From an uncultured Collinsella sp. (lineage in GTDB: Bacteria > Actinomycetota > Coriobacteriia > Coriobacteriales > Coriobacteriaceae), in the NCBI GenBank assembly GCA_959027945.1, contig CAUFRO010000005.1, positions 1-64,000 of the forward strand: a stretch of 64,000 nucleotides of DNA, read 5' to 3'. Positions within the stretch are counted from its first letter, which is position 1; each line of letters starts with the position of its first letter. Under the pieces are notes generated by a model that ran no database searches, was not told where the DNA came from, and saw only the letters and a program-made list of their open reading frames with translations. A program made the translations under genes and the position numbers. This document shows, one piece after another, positions 6,544 to 14,994 of this stretch.

Positions 6544-8547
6544 TTAGACCAGGCGGGCGTTGATCGTCTTGGCGATCTCGGCGGCGTCGGTGGAACCCTT
6601 GACGGTGGCACGGAAGTCCTCGTCCATGAGCGCCTCGGCGACCTTGGACAGGATCTTGAGGTGCGTGGTGCCAGCCTGGGCACCCGGGATGAGCAGGGCG
6701 ATAGCCACGTTAACGGGAGCGCCGTCCATGGTGTCCCAACCGGTCACGCCGGACTCGTCCTTAACGACGATGACGGCAGCCTCGGTAATGGCGTCGGACT
6801 TGGCATGCGGGATGGCGAAGCCCTCCATCATGCCCGTGGTGCCCTCGGCCTCGCGAGCCAGGAAGGCGTTCATCACGGCGTCGGCGTCGCTGGCGATACC
6901 TGCCTTGACGGCCTGGTTGGAAACGAAGCTCAGAGCCTCGTCACGAGAAGCGAAGTCCTCGGCGACAAAGACATTCTCGACCTTCACGAAGTCGGCAGCC
7001 TCGGCCTTGGGGGCCTCGACGGCAGCGGCCTTGGGGGCCTCAACGGGCTTGGCTACAGGAGCGGCCTTCTGATTCTTCTCGAAGTCGTACTTCTTGAAGG
7101 CCACGAACAGGATGCCACCGACCACAGCGCCGATGAGGATCGCGAGGACCCACAGCGGACCGTTCTCGACAACAGGCAGGACCAGGAAGCCGCCGTGAGG
7201 CGCCGGATCGTGAACGTTGAAGAAGATGGTCAAGATGGAAGCGATGGAAGAACCGAGCATCATGATGGGCATGACGGGCCAGATGTTCTTGGTCATGAAC
7301 GGAATGGCGCCCTCGGTGATGTGGGTGCAACCAAGGATGAGGTTGACGATACCGGCGTCATGATCCTCCTGGCTGAAGTACTTCTTGCCGACAACGACGG
7401 CGAAGGTGGTGATCAGCGGCGGAACGATGCAAGCGGCGGAGACGGCAGCCATGAAGTTGGTGCCGAAGTTGTAGGTCTCGGTGCCGACGCCAGCTTCGAG
7501 AGCGGTACCGAGCAGGAAGGTGCCAGTAGCGTAAGCAGCCTTGTTGACCGGGCCGCCCATATCAAAGGCGCACATGCAGCCGATGGCCAGGCCAAGAATC
7601 ACCGGACCGGAGTTACCGAGGCTCTGCAGGAAATCCATCATACCCTGGTTAATGGCAGCCATGGGGCCGGAAATACCGAGCATGACCAGGCCGACGATGG
7701 CGGTAGAGCACAGCGGATACAGGAAGATTGCCTTCAGGCCATTAAGGCTCGCGGGAATTTTAGAGAAAACCTTCTCGAGCAGCAGGATGACATAGCCGGC
7801 GAGGAAGCCGCCGACGATGCCGCCCAGGAAGCCGAAGCCCACGCCGGCGCCACCGGCGTCGATCATGCCGGTCTCGGCGTTAACAGGCAGGCCCTGGATG
7901 GCAATCATACCGGCAACGAAACCGGGGACGAGCGCCGGGCGCTTGCCGATGGATTCGGCGATGTAGGCGGAAAGCACCGGAACCATAAGGTTCATGGCGA
8001 TGCCGCCGATGATCTTGAGCATCGCAGCAAAGCTGTTGTAGTCGGCAGCCGTCGAATCAAAGGACGTGATGCCCCACAGGAACGAAATGGCGGTCAGAAC
8101 ACCACCGGCAACGACGAAGACCAGCATGTGGCTGACGCCGTTCATGAGGTGCTTGTAGATGACGTGGCCGATGGACTCCTTCTCCTCGACCTCGTCCTCG
8201 ACATCGGCGGCAGCGGCAACCGTGTCGTCGCCCTTGGCGGCGAGCGCGCGGTCGATCAGCTTACCAGCAGCCTCGACAGACAGGGCCTTGGAAACACCAA
8301 CGGAAACCATGGGCTTACCGGCGAAACGCTCAGCCTGGACATCCTTATCGGCTGCGACGACGACGGCCTTGGCACCGGCGATCTCGCTCTTGGTGAGCTC
8401 GTTCTCGACACCGACCTGGCCATGAGTCTCGACCTTAATGGTCAGACCGCGCTCGGCAGCTGCCTTCTCCAGCGCCTCCTTCGCCATGAAGGTGTGCGCA
8501 ATGCCGGTCGGGCAACCGGTCGCGGCGATGATGTCAAACTTAGCCAT
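6544..8547 (-). CDS. fruA: PTS fructose-type permease, EIIBCA
   Basis: Membrane permease that imports a sugar (fructose type) while phosphorylating it. The start is the ATG at 8547 behind a perfect AAGGAGG; upstream in-frame codons lack an SD. The 667-residue protein has domain order B-C-A. EIIB comes first with the phospho-Cys at 12 (GCPTGIAHTFMA). The EIIC membrane domain spans about 130-490. After an Ala/Pro/Lys/Glu-rich linker (about 500-530) comes EIIA with GFAIPHAKS, the phospho-His being near 581. Most Gram-positive FruA proteins run A-B-C, so the order deserves note. The divergent RpiR-type gene is the likely regulator. Specificity for fructose is inferred from family resemblance and the neighbouring kinases. 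Confidence 0.93.
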   Translation of the reverse strand: MAKFDIIAATGCPTGIAHTFMAKEALEKAAAERGLTIKVETHGQVGVENELTKSEIAGAKAVVVAADKDVQAERFAGKPMVSVGVSKALSVEAAGKLIDRALAAKGDDTVAAAADVEDEVEEKESIGHVIYKHLMNGVSHMLVFVVAGGVLTAISFLWGITSFDSTAADYNSFAAMLKIIGGIAMNLMVPVLSAYIAESIGKRPALVPGFVAGMIAIQGLPVNAETGMIDAGGAGVGFGFLGGIVGGFLAGYVILLLEKVFSKIPASLNGLKAIFLYPLCSTAIVGLVMLGISGPMAAINQGMMDFLQSLGNSGPVILGLAIGCMCAFDMGGPVNKAAYATGTFLLGTALEAGVGTETYNFGTNFMAAVSAACIVPPLITTFAVVVGKKYFSQEDHDAGIVNLILGCTHITEGAIPFMTKNIWPVMPIMMLGSSIASILTIFFNVHDPAPHGGFLVLPVVENGPLWVLAILIGAVVGGILFVAFKKYDFEKNQKAAPVAKPVEAPKAAAVEAPKAEAADFVKVENVFVAEDFASRDEALSFVSNQAVKAGIASDADAVMNAFLAREAEGTTGMMEGFAIPHAKSDAITEAAVIVVKDESGVTGWDTMDGAPVNVAIALLIPGAQAGTTHLKILSKVAEALMDEDFRATVKGSTDAAEIAKTINARLV

Positions 8548-8674
8548 GTGTCCCTCCTTCTTGAGTACAGCGCCCTCGGGCGCTCCCCTACACGCGCTTC
8601 GATGCGCGTTTTTCCACAACTGAAAGATACCAACCTACCGTCCGCGTGAGAAGAGACAAGGCGCAATTCTCCGG

Positions 8675-8771
8675 TGAAAGGTTCTTTCATAACCGTAAAC
8701 GGCAAGTGAAAGTTTACCATCAACACTTGAAACGGCAAGGTGTATCTTGTAATTGAAAATGCCCGTATACT
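8675..8771 (+). promoter_or_regulatory. fruA/rpiR divergent control region
   Basis: The 272-base gap between divergent fruA and the regulator carries a palindrome TGAAAG-GTT-CTTTCA at 8675-8689, another TGAAAG at 8707-8712, a TTGAAACGG, and a repeated AAACGGCAAG word. A candidate -10 for the regulator, TATACT, lies at 8766-8771. The repeated TGAAAG words are plausible operators for the RpiR-type protein. Confidence 0.5.
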
Positions 8772-8819
8772 ATGGCATTGCAAATCAAGTTAGATTTTCA
8801 TGCCAACCAGGAGCCATCC

Positions 8820-9677
8820 ATGACCGATAGTAGCAAAAGCGCACTTTCCCTCATTAGTACCCACCAGGGATACAGCGAGTCCGAGCAGCGCATTGTCGAC
8901 TATATATTGGAGCACCAGTCCGAGGCGCCACGCCTCACGGCGGCTCAGCTCTCGCGCGCTGCCGCCACGTCCGAGGCGACCGTTTCGCGTTTCTGCCGCA
9001 AGCTGGGCTTTGGCAGCTTCCGCAGCTTTCAGTTTTCGTTGGCGCGCGACTTAGAGAGTCAGCGCAACGAGGGCCTGACCGACGAGGTCTCGCTCGACAA
9101 CATGGAGCAGAGCCTTAAAAATATCCTCGCCGCCAAGGTGAGTGAGCTTAATGCGACCATCGACGGCATTGATCACGACACGTTGGCCGCAGTTGTACAC
9201 GCGCTTAAGAACGCCGGCGTTATTGAGTTTGCGGCCGTAGGCAACACCAACGCCGTCGCGCTCGACGCGACGTTCAAGTTCTCGCAGCTGGGCCTGCGCT
9301 GCATGGCGAGCACCATTAGCGAGACATCAATCGGCTTTGCGCTCACGTTACGCCCGGGTGACGTCATCGTGCTAATCTCAAACTCTGGCAAATCGCGCCG
9401 ACTGAATCGCATGGCAAAAGCGGCTCGCAACTGCGGCGCAACCGTAGTCGTCATCAGCAGCGATAGCAAGTCTCCACTTGCGCGCCTCGCCGACTACACC
9501 TTTAATACCGTCAATCACGAAGCGCTGCTGACAACGGGTGACTTCGCATTCTCCAAGATGAGCGCCACGATGATCATAGAGGTCATCTACAACTTCCTGC
9601 TGCCCGAAATCGAGGACGCCCGAGAGCATATCAGCTACTACGAAGAGCTCATCCAACCGGATAAGGTCGTGGAGTAA
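8820..9677 (+). CDS. MurR/RpiR-family transcriptional regulator
   Basis: Sugar-phosphate-responsive DNA-binding protein of 285 residues from the ATG at 8820, which follows AGGAG. An N-terminal helix-turn-helix domain (about 38-75; LTAAQLSRAAATSEATVSR then KLGFGSFRSF) precedes a C-terminal SIS domain (about 115-260), with AAVGNTNAVA and the VLISNSGKSR phosphosugar-binding stretch. It is transcribed away from fruA, so it most likely controls the PTS and kinase genes in response to a sugar phosphate. It may activate or repress. It ends in a convergent arrangement with recN, with an inverted repeat between them. Confidence 0.9.
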   Translation: MTDSSKSALSLISTHQGYSESEQRIVDYILEHQSEAPRLTAAQLSRAAATSEATVSRFCRKLGFGSFRSFQFSLARDLESQRNEGLTDEVSLDNMEQSLKNILAAKVSELNATIDGIDHDTLAAVVHALKNAGVIEFAAVGNTNAVALDATFKFSQLGLRCMASTISETSIGFALTLRPGDVIVLISNSGKSRRLNRMAKAARNCGATVVVISSDSKSPLARLADYTFNTVNHEALLTTGDFAFSKMSATMIIEVIYNFLLPEIEDAREHISYYEELIQPDKVVE

Positions 9678-9685
9678 AACGCGAA

Positions 9686-9718
9686 GTGGGACAAAAAATT
9701 CAGTCTATTTTGTCCCAC
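9686..9718. repeat. inverted repeat with GTGGGACAAAA arms
   Basis: 11-base arms (9686-9696, 9708-9718) are exact reverse complements with an 11-base spacer. It lies between the convergent ends of the RpiR gene and recN, so it may act as a two-way terminator. A single copy of the arm word is found at about 26612, which suggests a repeated element. Confidence 0.7.
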
Positions 9719-9736
9719 CAACACCGCTGATACGAC

Positions 9737-11365
9737 CTAACCTCGAGCTTCTTCGAGCATCTGCTTTGCGTGCGCCAGGCTAGCCTCGGACTGATCGCCG
9801 CTCAACATGCGGGCGATCTCGGCGGTACGCGCTTCGCCGGTTACCTCGTCCAAATGCGTCTGGGGAACATCGCCTGGTTCCTTGCTGACAACATAATGCT
9901 TGTCGGCCATGACGGCGACCTGCGCCAAGTGGGTTACGACAATCACCTGATGCGTAGAGGCGAGATCTGCCAGCACGCCCGCGAGTGCACGCGCCGTGGA
10001 GCCACCGACACCGGCATCGACCTCGTCAAACACCAGCGTATCGACACCGTCCGCGTTACCGAGGACAACCTTGCTTGCAAGCATGACGCGGCTGAGCTCG
10101 CCGCCCGACGCAATGCGGCGCAGGGGACGTGGCGTCAAGCCGGCACCGCTGCGGTATAGCAGCTCGTAGCTCGAAGGACCAACGGGCGTCCACTCAGCAC
10201 GGGGAAGATCGCGCGACTCCCAGACGAGCTCGGCACTACCCATCTCCAAGCGCGCCATCTGGCGGCCAACCTCGTGGCAGAAGCGCGGGGCCGCCGTATT
10301 GCGTGCGCGCTTAAGTGCCTTGGCAGCGGCAAACAACTCGCGCTCGGCGCTCCCGAGTGCCTCACGCGCCTTTTTGATCTGCTCATCGCCATCATCGACC
10401 AGGGACAGCAGCTCTTGCGAGCGATCGCGCATGGCAAAAACATCGTCCATGGTGGGACCCCACTGACGCAACAGGCCCTTGAGGTCGGAATATCGCTCAC
10501 GCATGCGTGCGAGCTCGCGCGGGTCGAAGGCGACGCCATCGCGATAGGTACGAAGCTCGTTCGCGCAATCCTCAAGGGAGATACAGGCATCCGAAAGCGC
10601 ATCGGCAATGTCGCCCAGTTTGCGATCGACGGTAGCCATTCGGGAAAGTTCTGCCACGGCGCTGTTCACGGCGTCGAGCGCTCCCCCTTCGGAGGCAAGC
10701 GATGCATGGGCATCGTTAGCTGTGGCAACCAGTACCTCGGCATGTTCGGAGCGCGGCAGCAGTTCCTCGAGTTCCTCATACTCGCCCTGTTTGGGGTCGA
10801 CCTCGCCGATGCGCTCGAGCGCAAAGCGCGCTTCCTCGACGCGACTCCCCCGCGCACGTGAGGCCTCCTCGACGCGACGGACCTCCTTGGCAGCCGCGCG
10901 CGAGGCTTTAAAGCAAGCACGGTAGTGCTCGAGCGCCTCGAGCGCAGAGCGTCCCGCCCAGGCATCGACCATCGCAACGTGATGCGCCGGATCGAGCAAG
11001 CGCTGGTGCTCGTGCTGGCCGCACAGATCCATCATCACGCCGACGCGCTCCGAAAGCTCGCGCACACTGGCAATGCGACCGTCAATCTTCACGCGGCTGC
11101 GGCCCTCGGCAGAAAGGCTGCGCTGTACGGTGAACCCCTCCGTGTCGTGAGGCCCGTCGAAGAGTCGCGCCTCGACGCTCGCCAGTGCCTCGCCCTCGCG
11201 CACCGTCGACGAATCCGCACGCTCGCCCAAAATTAGCTTGAGGGCCGAGAGCAGCGCGGTCTTGCCGGCGCCAGTCTCGCCAGTCAGGACAGTCAGGCCG
11301 GCACTCGGCACCAGCGTCGCCTCGCGAATGAGTGCAATGTTATAAACCTGCAGCTCATCGATCAT
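9737..11365 (-). CDS. recN: DNA repair protein RecN
   Basis: SMC-like ATPase in double-strand break repair (542 residues, normal length). The N-terminus has Walker A GETGAGKTALL near 30-40 and the RecN motif CGQHEHQRLL. The middle is a coiled coil rich in Glu, Arg and Ala. The C-terminus has the ABC signature SGGELSRVMLA and Walker B VFDEVDAGVGG. The gene overlaps the end of nadK by 11 bases and is the last gene of the efp-recN operon. Confidence 0.97.
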   Translation of the reverse strand: MIDELQVYNIALIREATLVPSAGLTVLTGETGAGKTALLSALKLILGERADSSTVREGEALASVEARLFDGPHDTEGFTVQRSLSAEGRSRVKIDGRIASVRELSERVGVMMDLCGQHEHQRLLDPAHHVAMVDAWAGRSALEALEHYRACFKASRAAAKEVRRVEEASRARGSRVEEARFALERIGEVDPKQGEYEELEELLPRSEHAEVLVATANDAHASLASEGGALDAVNSAVAELSRMATVDRKLGDIADALSDACISLEDCANELRTYRDGVAFDPRELARMRERYSDLKGLLRQWGPTMDDVFAMRDRSQELLSLVDDGDEQIKKAREALGSAERELFAAAKALKRARNTAAPRFCHEVGRQMARLEMGSAELVWESRDLPRAEWTPVGPSSYELLYRSGAGLTPRPLRRIASGGELSRVMLASKVVLGNADGVDTLVFDEVDAGVGGSTARALAGVLADLASTHQVIVVTHLAQVAVMADKHYVVSKEPGDVPQTHLDEVTGEARTAEIARMLSGDQSEASLAHAKQMLEEARG

Positions 11366-12215
11366 GACGGACTCCGTAGAATACGCGGCTCACCGAGTTA
11401 TAGAAGCTCTCGGGGCCGTAATCCAGCAGCAACACATCTCCGGGCCCGCGGCGCACCGCCACGCTCTCAACGGTGCCATCGCAGGTAATAAACTGTCCAT
11501 CGATAGCGATCGCCGGAACGCTCGGGCGATCATCGGACATAAAGATTTCGACGACATCACTCGGCGAGGTCAAAAAGGCACGAGCCTGAATGGTGTGCGG
11601 CGCAATGGGTACGCAGACCATGCCCGTATAGTCGGGGCTCACGATGGGGCCACCGGCACTGAGCGCGTAACCCGTAGAACCAGTCGCCGTGGACACGACC
11701 ACGCCGTCGCCACGCAGACGGTCGATATGATGGCCGGACACCGTGATGTCGAACTCGACCATATCGGACAGCGGACCGCGGGTAAGCGCCATGTCGTTGA
11801 GGGCGAAGGTGCGCACGACATCCTTCGTACCGTCTTCGCGCACGGACACGATATCCGCGGCGATGGTGGCGCGACGGCTCACGTGCAGCTCACCGGACAG
11901 GGCGTCGCTCACGACCTGCAGGATGTCGCGCTCCTCGGGGCTCGCAGCAGTTAGAAAGCCCAGGTGACCATAGGAAAGACCGAGGATAGGAATCTCACGA
12001 TGGTTGAGGATGCGGGCAGCGCGCAGCAACGTACCGTCGCCGCCAAGCGTAATGACCAGATCGGAGCCGTCAATATCAGGCGTGCTCTGAATCTTGGATC
12101 GCTGGTCGGCAGCCCATGCGACCTCATAGCCCTGGCGAGTCAGCCAAAGCTCGAGCATCAGGCCGCTCTCGACCGCCTCTTGCTTGTAGTAATTGGGAAC
12201 CAGAAAGACCTTCAT
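11355..12215 (-). CDS. nadK: NAD kinase
   Basis: Makes NADP from NAD and ATP or polyphosphate. The 286-residue protein has the hallmark GGDGT at 58-62, the substrate-binding ALNDMAL block (the usual Asn-Glu is Asn-Asp here) and the Gly-rich STATGSTGYALSAGGPI. It starts in the last codons of tlyA and overlaps recN. The pairing tlyA-nadK-recN is a conserved bacterial gene order. Confidence 0.96.
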   Translation of the reverse strand: MKVFLVPNYYKQEAVESGLMLELWLTRQGYEVAWAADQRSKIQSTPDIDGSDLVITLGGDGTLLRAARILNHREIPILGLSYGHLGFLTAASPEERDILQVVSDALSGELHVSRRATIAADIVSVREDGTKDVVRTFALNDMALTRGPLSDMVEFDITVSGHHIDRLRGDGVVVSTATGSTGYALSAGGPIVSPDYTGMVCVPIAPHTIQARAFLTSPSDVVEIFMSDDRPSVPAIAIDGQFITCDGTVESVAVRRGPGDVLLLDYGPESFYNSVSRVFYGVRHDR

Positions 12216-13015
12216 AGCGTTGCAGCTTTCTCGCTCATAACCGATACCTGGGATTGCAGCTCGTCTTGCGAGCGATCGCCGGGGTCAAATCTCGTGCCGT
12301 ACAGGAAAAACTCAACGTTGCCCTTGGCACCATGAATGGGCGACACGCACACATCGACCGGGAACAGGCCCTTGGCAGCAAAGAGTTCAACCGCCGCCAC
12401 GAGTGTATCGCGGCGCACGGCGGGATCGGTCACAATGCCGCCCTCGCCCACCAGCGCCGCCGGAGCCTCAAACTGCGGCTTTACGAGCGTGCAGAATGCA
12501 CCCGTAGGCGCCAGGCACGCCAGTACCGCATCGATAATGTTCGCGATGCTGGTAAACGAGACATCACACACAGCCAGGTCGATAGTGCCGGCATAGCCAA
12601 GCTCAGGCAGCTGCGTCACGTTTGTGCGCTCATGCAGCGTCACGCGATCGTCCTGGCGCAACGACCAATCGAACTGGGCGCGACCCACGTCCACCGAGAC
12701 AACGGTCGCAGCTCCGCGCTTGAGCAGACAATCGGTAAAGCCGCCGGTAGAGCAGCCCACATCCAGACAGGCAAGGCCCGTCGGATTGATGCCAAACGCA
12801 TCAAGCGCGCCTTCGAGCTTAAGACCGCCGCGGCCAACATAGGGAATGCGCCCCTTCACATGCAGCGGCAGCCCCGGGATCACCTTAAGGCCCGGCGAAG
12901 TCAAGCGCTCACCGCCACTCGAGACCAAGCCGGCCATAAGAGTGCGAAGGGCATCCGCGCGATCGGCGCAGATGCCCTGTGAAATCAGTTCGTCATCAAG
13001 ACGCACGCGTTTCAT
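12212..13015 (-). CDS. tlyA: TlyA-family rRNA 2'-O-methyltransferase
   Basis: Predicted to methylate cytidines of 16S/23S rRNA with S-adenosylmethionine; the family also affects capreomycin sensitivity and has been called a hemolysin. It has an N-terminal S4 RNA-binding domain (about 3-60) and an FtsJ/RrmJ-type domain with the SAM motif LDVGCSTGGFTDCLL. I place the start at 13015 (MKRVRL), the usual family N-terminus. An ATG at 13024 and a TTG at 13027 are in frame, and none has a strong SD. It overlaps nadK by four bases. Confidence 0.9.
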   Translation of the reverse strand: MKRVRLDDELISQGICADRADALRTLMAGLVSSGGERLTSPGLKVIPGLPLHVKGRIPYVGRGGLKLEGALDAFGINPTGLACLDVGCSTGGFTDCLLKRGAATVVSVDVGRAQFDWSLRQDDRVTLHERTNVTQLPELGYAGTIDLAVCDVSFTSIANIIDAVLACLAPTGAFCTLVKPQFEAPAALVGEGGIVTDPAVRRDTLVAAVELFAAKGLFPVDVCVSPIHGAKGNVEFFLYGTRFDPGDRSQDELQSQVSVMSEKAATL

Positions 13016-13050
13016 GAATGCCATCAACCATTCGTATCCGGAGATGCGGC

Positions 13051-13290
13051 CTAGCTATCCTGGGATTCGTTTGCCGCATCCTCATCGTATTCCTGCTCGA
13101 GCTTGTCGGCCTCACGCGGCGTCAACTCAAACTTGTCGACCATATCGACCGCGCGGGAGCCCAGCTCAATCGCTTCGTCAAACAAATCGAGCGAACGCTC
13201 CAAGGAGGTATCCTTAGAGCGAACGGTAGCGATGATCTGATCCAGACGGTCCGAAATCTCATCAAAGTTACGGACAGAACCCTCTGGCAT
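13051..13290 (-). CDS. xseB: exodeoxyribonuclease VII small subunit
   Basis: 79-residue partner of XseA in the nuclease that degrades single-stranded DNA. The FDEISDRLDQIIATV...SLERSLDLFDEAIELG pattern is the XseB helical hairpin, and the acidic tail is common. The ATG follows GAGGAG inside the end of nusB. xseA, often adjacent, is not in this window. Confidence 0.9.
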   Translation of the reverse strand: MPEGSVRNFDEISDRLDQIIATVRSKDTSLERSLDLFDEAIELGSRAVDMVDKFELTPREADKLEQEYDEDAANESQDS

Positions 13291-13292
13291 GG

Positions 13293-13880
13293 CTACTCCT
13301 CGACGGAGTCGGCCTCGACGGCCTCAGCAGCGTCCGCATCCTCGGCCAACACACCAGCCTCAGCCTGGGCAACCGCAACCTTAGCGGCAGCCTCGGCAGC
13401 CTGTGCCTCCTCGCGAGCGCGATCCTCGGCCAGCAGCTCCTGGTATAGGTCCTCGCCCGGCAGCTCCTCGCTGCGAGCGATCTTGCCCAGCACGCCGTTG
13501 ACGAACGACGCGGACTGGTCGGTGCCATAGGCCTTGGCAAGCTCGACGGCCTCGTTGATCACGATGGCGTCCGAGACCTCCTCGTCGGTGAGGAAACGCA
13601 TCTCGTAAACGGCGATACGCAGCAGGTTGCGGTCGGCGCCGGGCATGCGCATAAGATCCCAGTTCTTGGCAACGGAGCGCAGAGCGCTGTCGATGCGATC
13701 GATATGCTCATAGGCACCGCGGCACAGCTCCAGCGCATAGGGATCGAGGGGACCCTTCGAGATCAGGAAATCACCCTCGAGGACGCGCTCGAGCGGGCTG
13801 TCCGTGGCCTCGGCCTGGAACAGCAGCTGCAGCGCCTGACTGCGGGCAAGCGTACGCCCGCGATAAACCTTAAGGCTCAA
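13293..13880 (-). CDS. nusB: transcription antitermination factor NusB
   Basis: RNA-binding all-helical protein of the rRNA antitermination complex. The core (about 8-140) shows RSQALQLLFQAEA, the DRNLLRIAVYEM block and AIVINEAVELAKAYG...FVNGVLGKIA, all typical. The protein is 195 residues against the usual 135-150 because of an Ala/Glu-rich acidic tail of about 50 residues. It sits in the efp-asp23-nusB-xseB-tlyA series. Confidence 0.95.
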   Translation of the reverse strand: MSLKVYRGRTLARSQALQLLFQAEATDSPLERVLEGDFLISKGPLDPYALELCRGAYEHIDRIDSALRSVAKNWDLMRMPGADRNLLRIAVYEMRFLTDEEVSDAIVINEAVELAKAYGTDQSASFVNGVLGKIARSEELPGEDLYQELLAEDRAREEAQAAEAAAKVAVAQAEAGVLAEDADAAEAVEADSVEE

Positions 13881-13883
13881 AGG

Positions 13884-14246
13884 TTACTCCTTGGGGAAAA
13901 CGAGGCCGTCGATGCAAACGTCAACACGCTCAACCTCAACGCCCACCTGGGCATCGATGGCGGCGACCACGGCGGCGCGAACGGCCTCGGCGAGTTTCTT
14001 GAACGGATAGCCAAAGAACACCACGACACGCACGGTGAGTGCGAGCTTGTCGCCGACGACCTCGGCCTCGACCGCCGGCTCGGAAGCCGGGGCCTTGGAC
14101 GAGAGCATCATGGAGACAAGGTTGGTGGCAAGGTCCTTGACGCCAACGGAGGCGATGCCCTCGACATCGGACACGGCGCGCGAGACGATGGCGGTCAAAA
14201 CATCGGGCGAAATGCCGATGCCGTCAATCTTGATTTCCTGGGGCAT
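13884..14246 (-). CDS. Asp23/Gls24 family protein
   Basis: 120-residue member of the Asp23/Gls24 (DUF322) family, associated in Firmicutes with cell-envelope stress and membrane attachment. It shows the repeated pattern ISPDVLTAIVSRAVSDVEGIASVG and a C-terminal half of alternating strands (LTVRVVVFF.YPFKKLAEAVR). There is no signal peptide or membrane segment. The ATG has SD TAGGAGG. It lies between efp and nusB, a position this family often holds. A second paralogue begins at 60227. The exact function is unknown. Confidence 0.88.
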   Translation of the reverse strand: MPQEIKIDGIGISPDVLTAIVSRAVSDVEGIASVGVKDLATNLVSMMLSSKAPASEPAVEAEVVGDKLALTVRVVVFFGYPFKKLAEAVRAAVVAAIDAQVGVEVERVDVCIDGLVFPKE

Positions 14247-14270
14247 GAGTCCTCCTAGAAGAGTTGGTTG

Positions 14271-14834
14271 CTAAACGCGGGAGACGAACTTGCCGTCGCG
14301 GGTGTCAACCTTGATGACCTCGCCCTCGTTGAGGTACATGGGGACCTGGATGACAGCGCCGGTGTCGATCGTGGCCGGCTTGGTGGAACCCTGGACGGTA
14401 TCGCCCTTAAAGCCCGGGTCGGTCTGGACGATGGTGGTCTCGATGAACATCGGCGGGGTCACGCCCATGAGCTCATCGTCGGCGAAGAGCAGCTGGCAGA
14501 TGTCGTTCTCGCGCAGCCACTTGGAGTTCTCGCCCACCATGTCCTCGGGAACGGGAACCTGCTCATAGGACTCGTTGTCCATGAAGATGTAGTCGGTGCC
14601 ATCGTTGTAGAGGTACTGGAACTCACGGGTGGTGAGCATGACGCTCTCGAACTTGGTGCCGGCGTTGCAGGTGTTCTCGACGACGCGGCCGCTCTTGATG
14701 TCGCGGGTCTTGTAGCGCACAAACGCGCCGCCCTTGCCCGGCTTGACATGCTGGAACTCGACGATGGTGTAGACCTTGTCCTTGATGCGGAGACCGAGGC
14801 CGTTCTTGAAGTCGGCGGTGGAAATGGTAGGCAT
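14271..14834 (-). CDS. efp: translation elongation factor P
   Basis: Relieves ribosome stalling at polyproline stretches. 187 residues from the ATG at 14834 (MPTISTADF, SD AAAGG); the upstream ATG lacks an SD. The loop KPGKGGAFVR carries the tip residue that is modified in some bacteria. The C-terminal OB domains contain the family block ending DTRDGKFVSRV. It is first in the operon running to recN and has its own -10 box. Confidence 0.97.
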   Translation of the reverse strand: MPTISTADFKNGLGLRIKDKVYTIVEFQHVKPGKGGAFVRYKTRDIKSGRVVENTCNAGTKFESVMLTTREFQYLYNDGTDYIFMDNESYEQVPVPEDMVGENSKWLRENDICQLLFADDELMGVTPPMFIETTIVQTDPGFKGDTVQGSTKPATIDTGAVIQVPMYLNEGEVIKVDTRDGKFVSRV

Positions 14835-14891
14835 AGCGACCTTTCTTGTTATGGGCAGAACGCACAAGCGTCCAAATTACATACGACAGAA

Positions 14892-14897
14892 ATTATA
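14892..14897 (-). promoter_or_regulatory. -10 box of the efp operon
   Basis: A perfect TATAAT on the minus strand, about 60 bases before the efp start and downstream of the pepP terminator. No clear -35 is present at 16-18 bases. Confidence 0.5.
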
Positions 14898-14939
14898 CAC
14901 TTGCAGACGGCGCCTGCGGCGAGCGCATAAAAAGAGAAC

Positions 14940-14971
14940 GCGGGGCGTCCGAATCAATCCGGACGCCCCGC
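14940..14971 (-). terminator. terminator after pepP
   Basis: A 12-bp GC stem (GCGGGGCGTCCG with CGGACGCCCCGC) on the minus strand followed by a T-rich run, 23 bases after the pepP stop codon. It separates the pepP unit from the efp operon. Confidence 0.8.
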
Positions 14972-14994
14972 CCCAAACTATCTACTGAAGTAAA

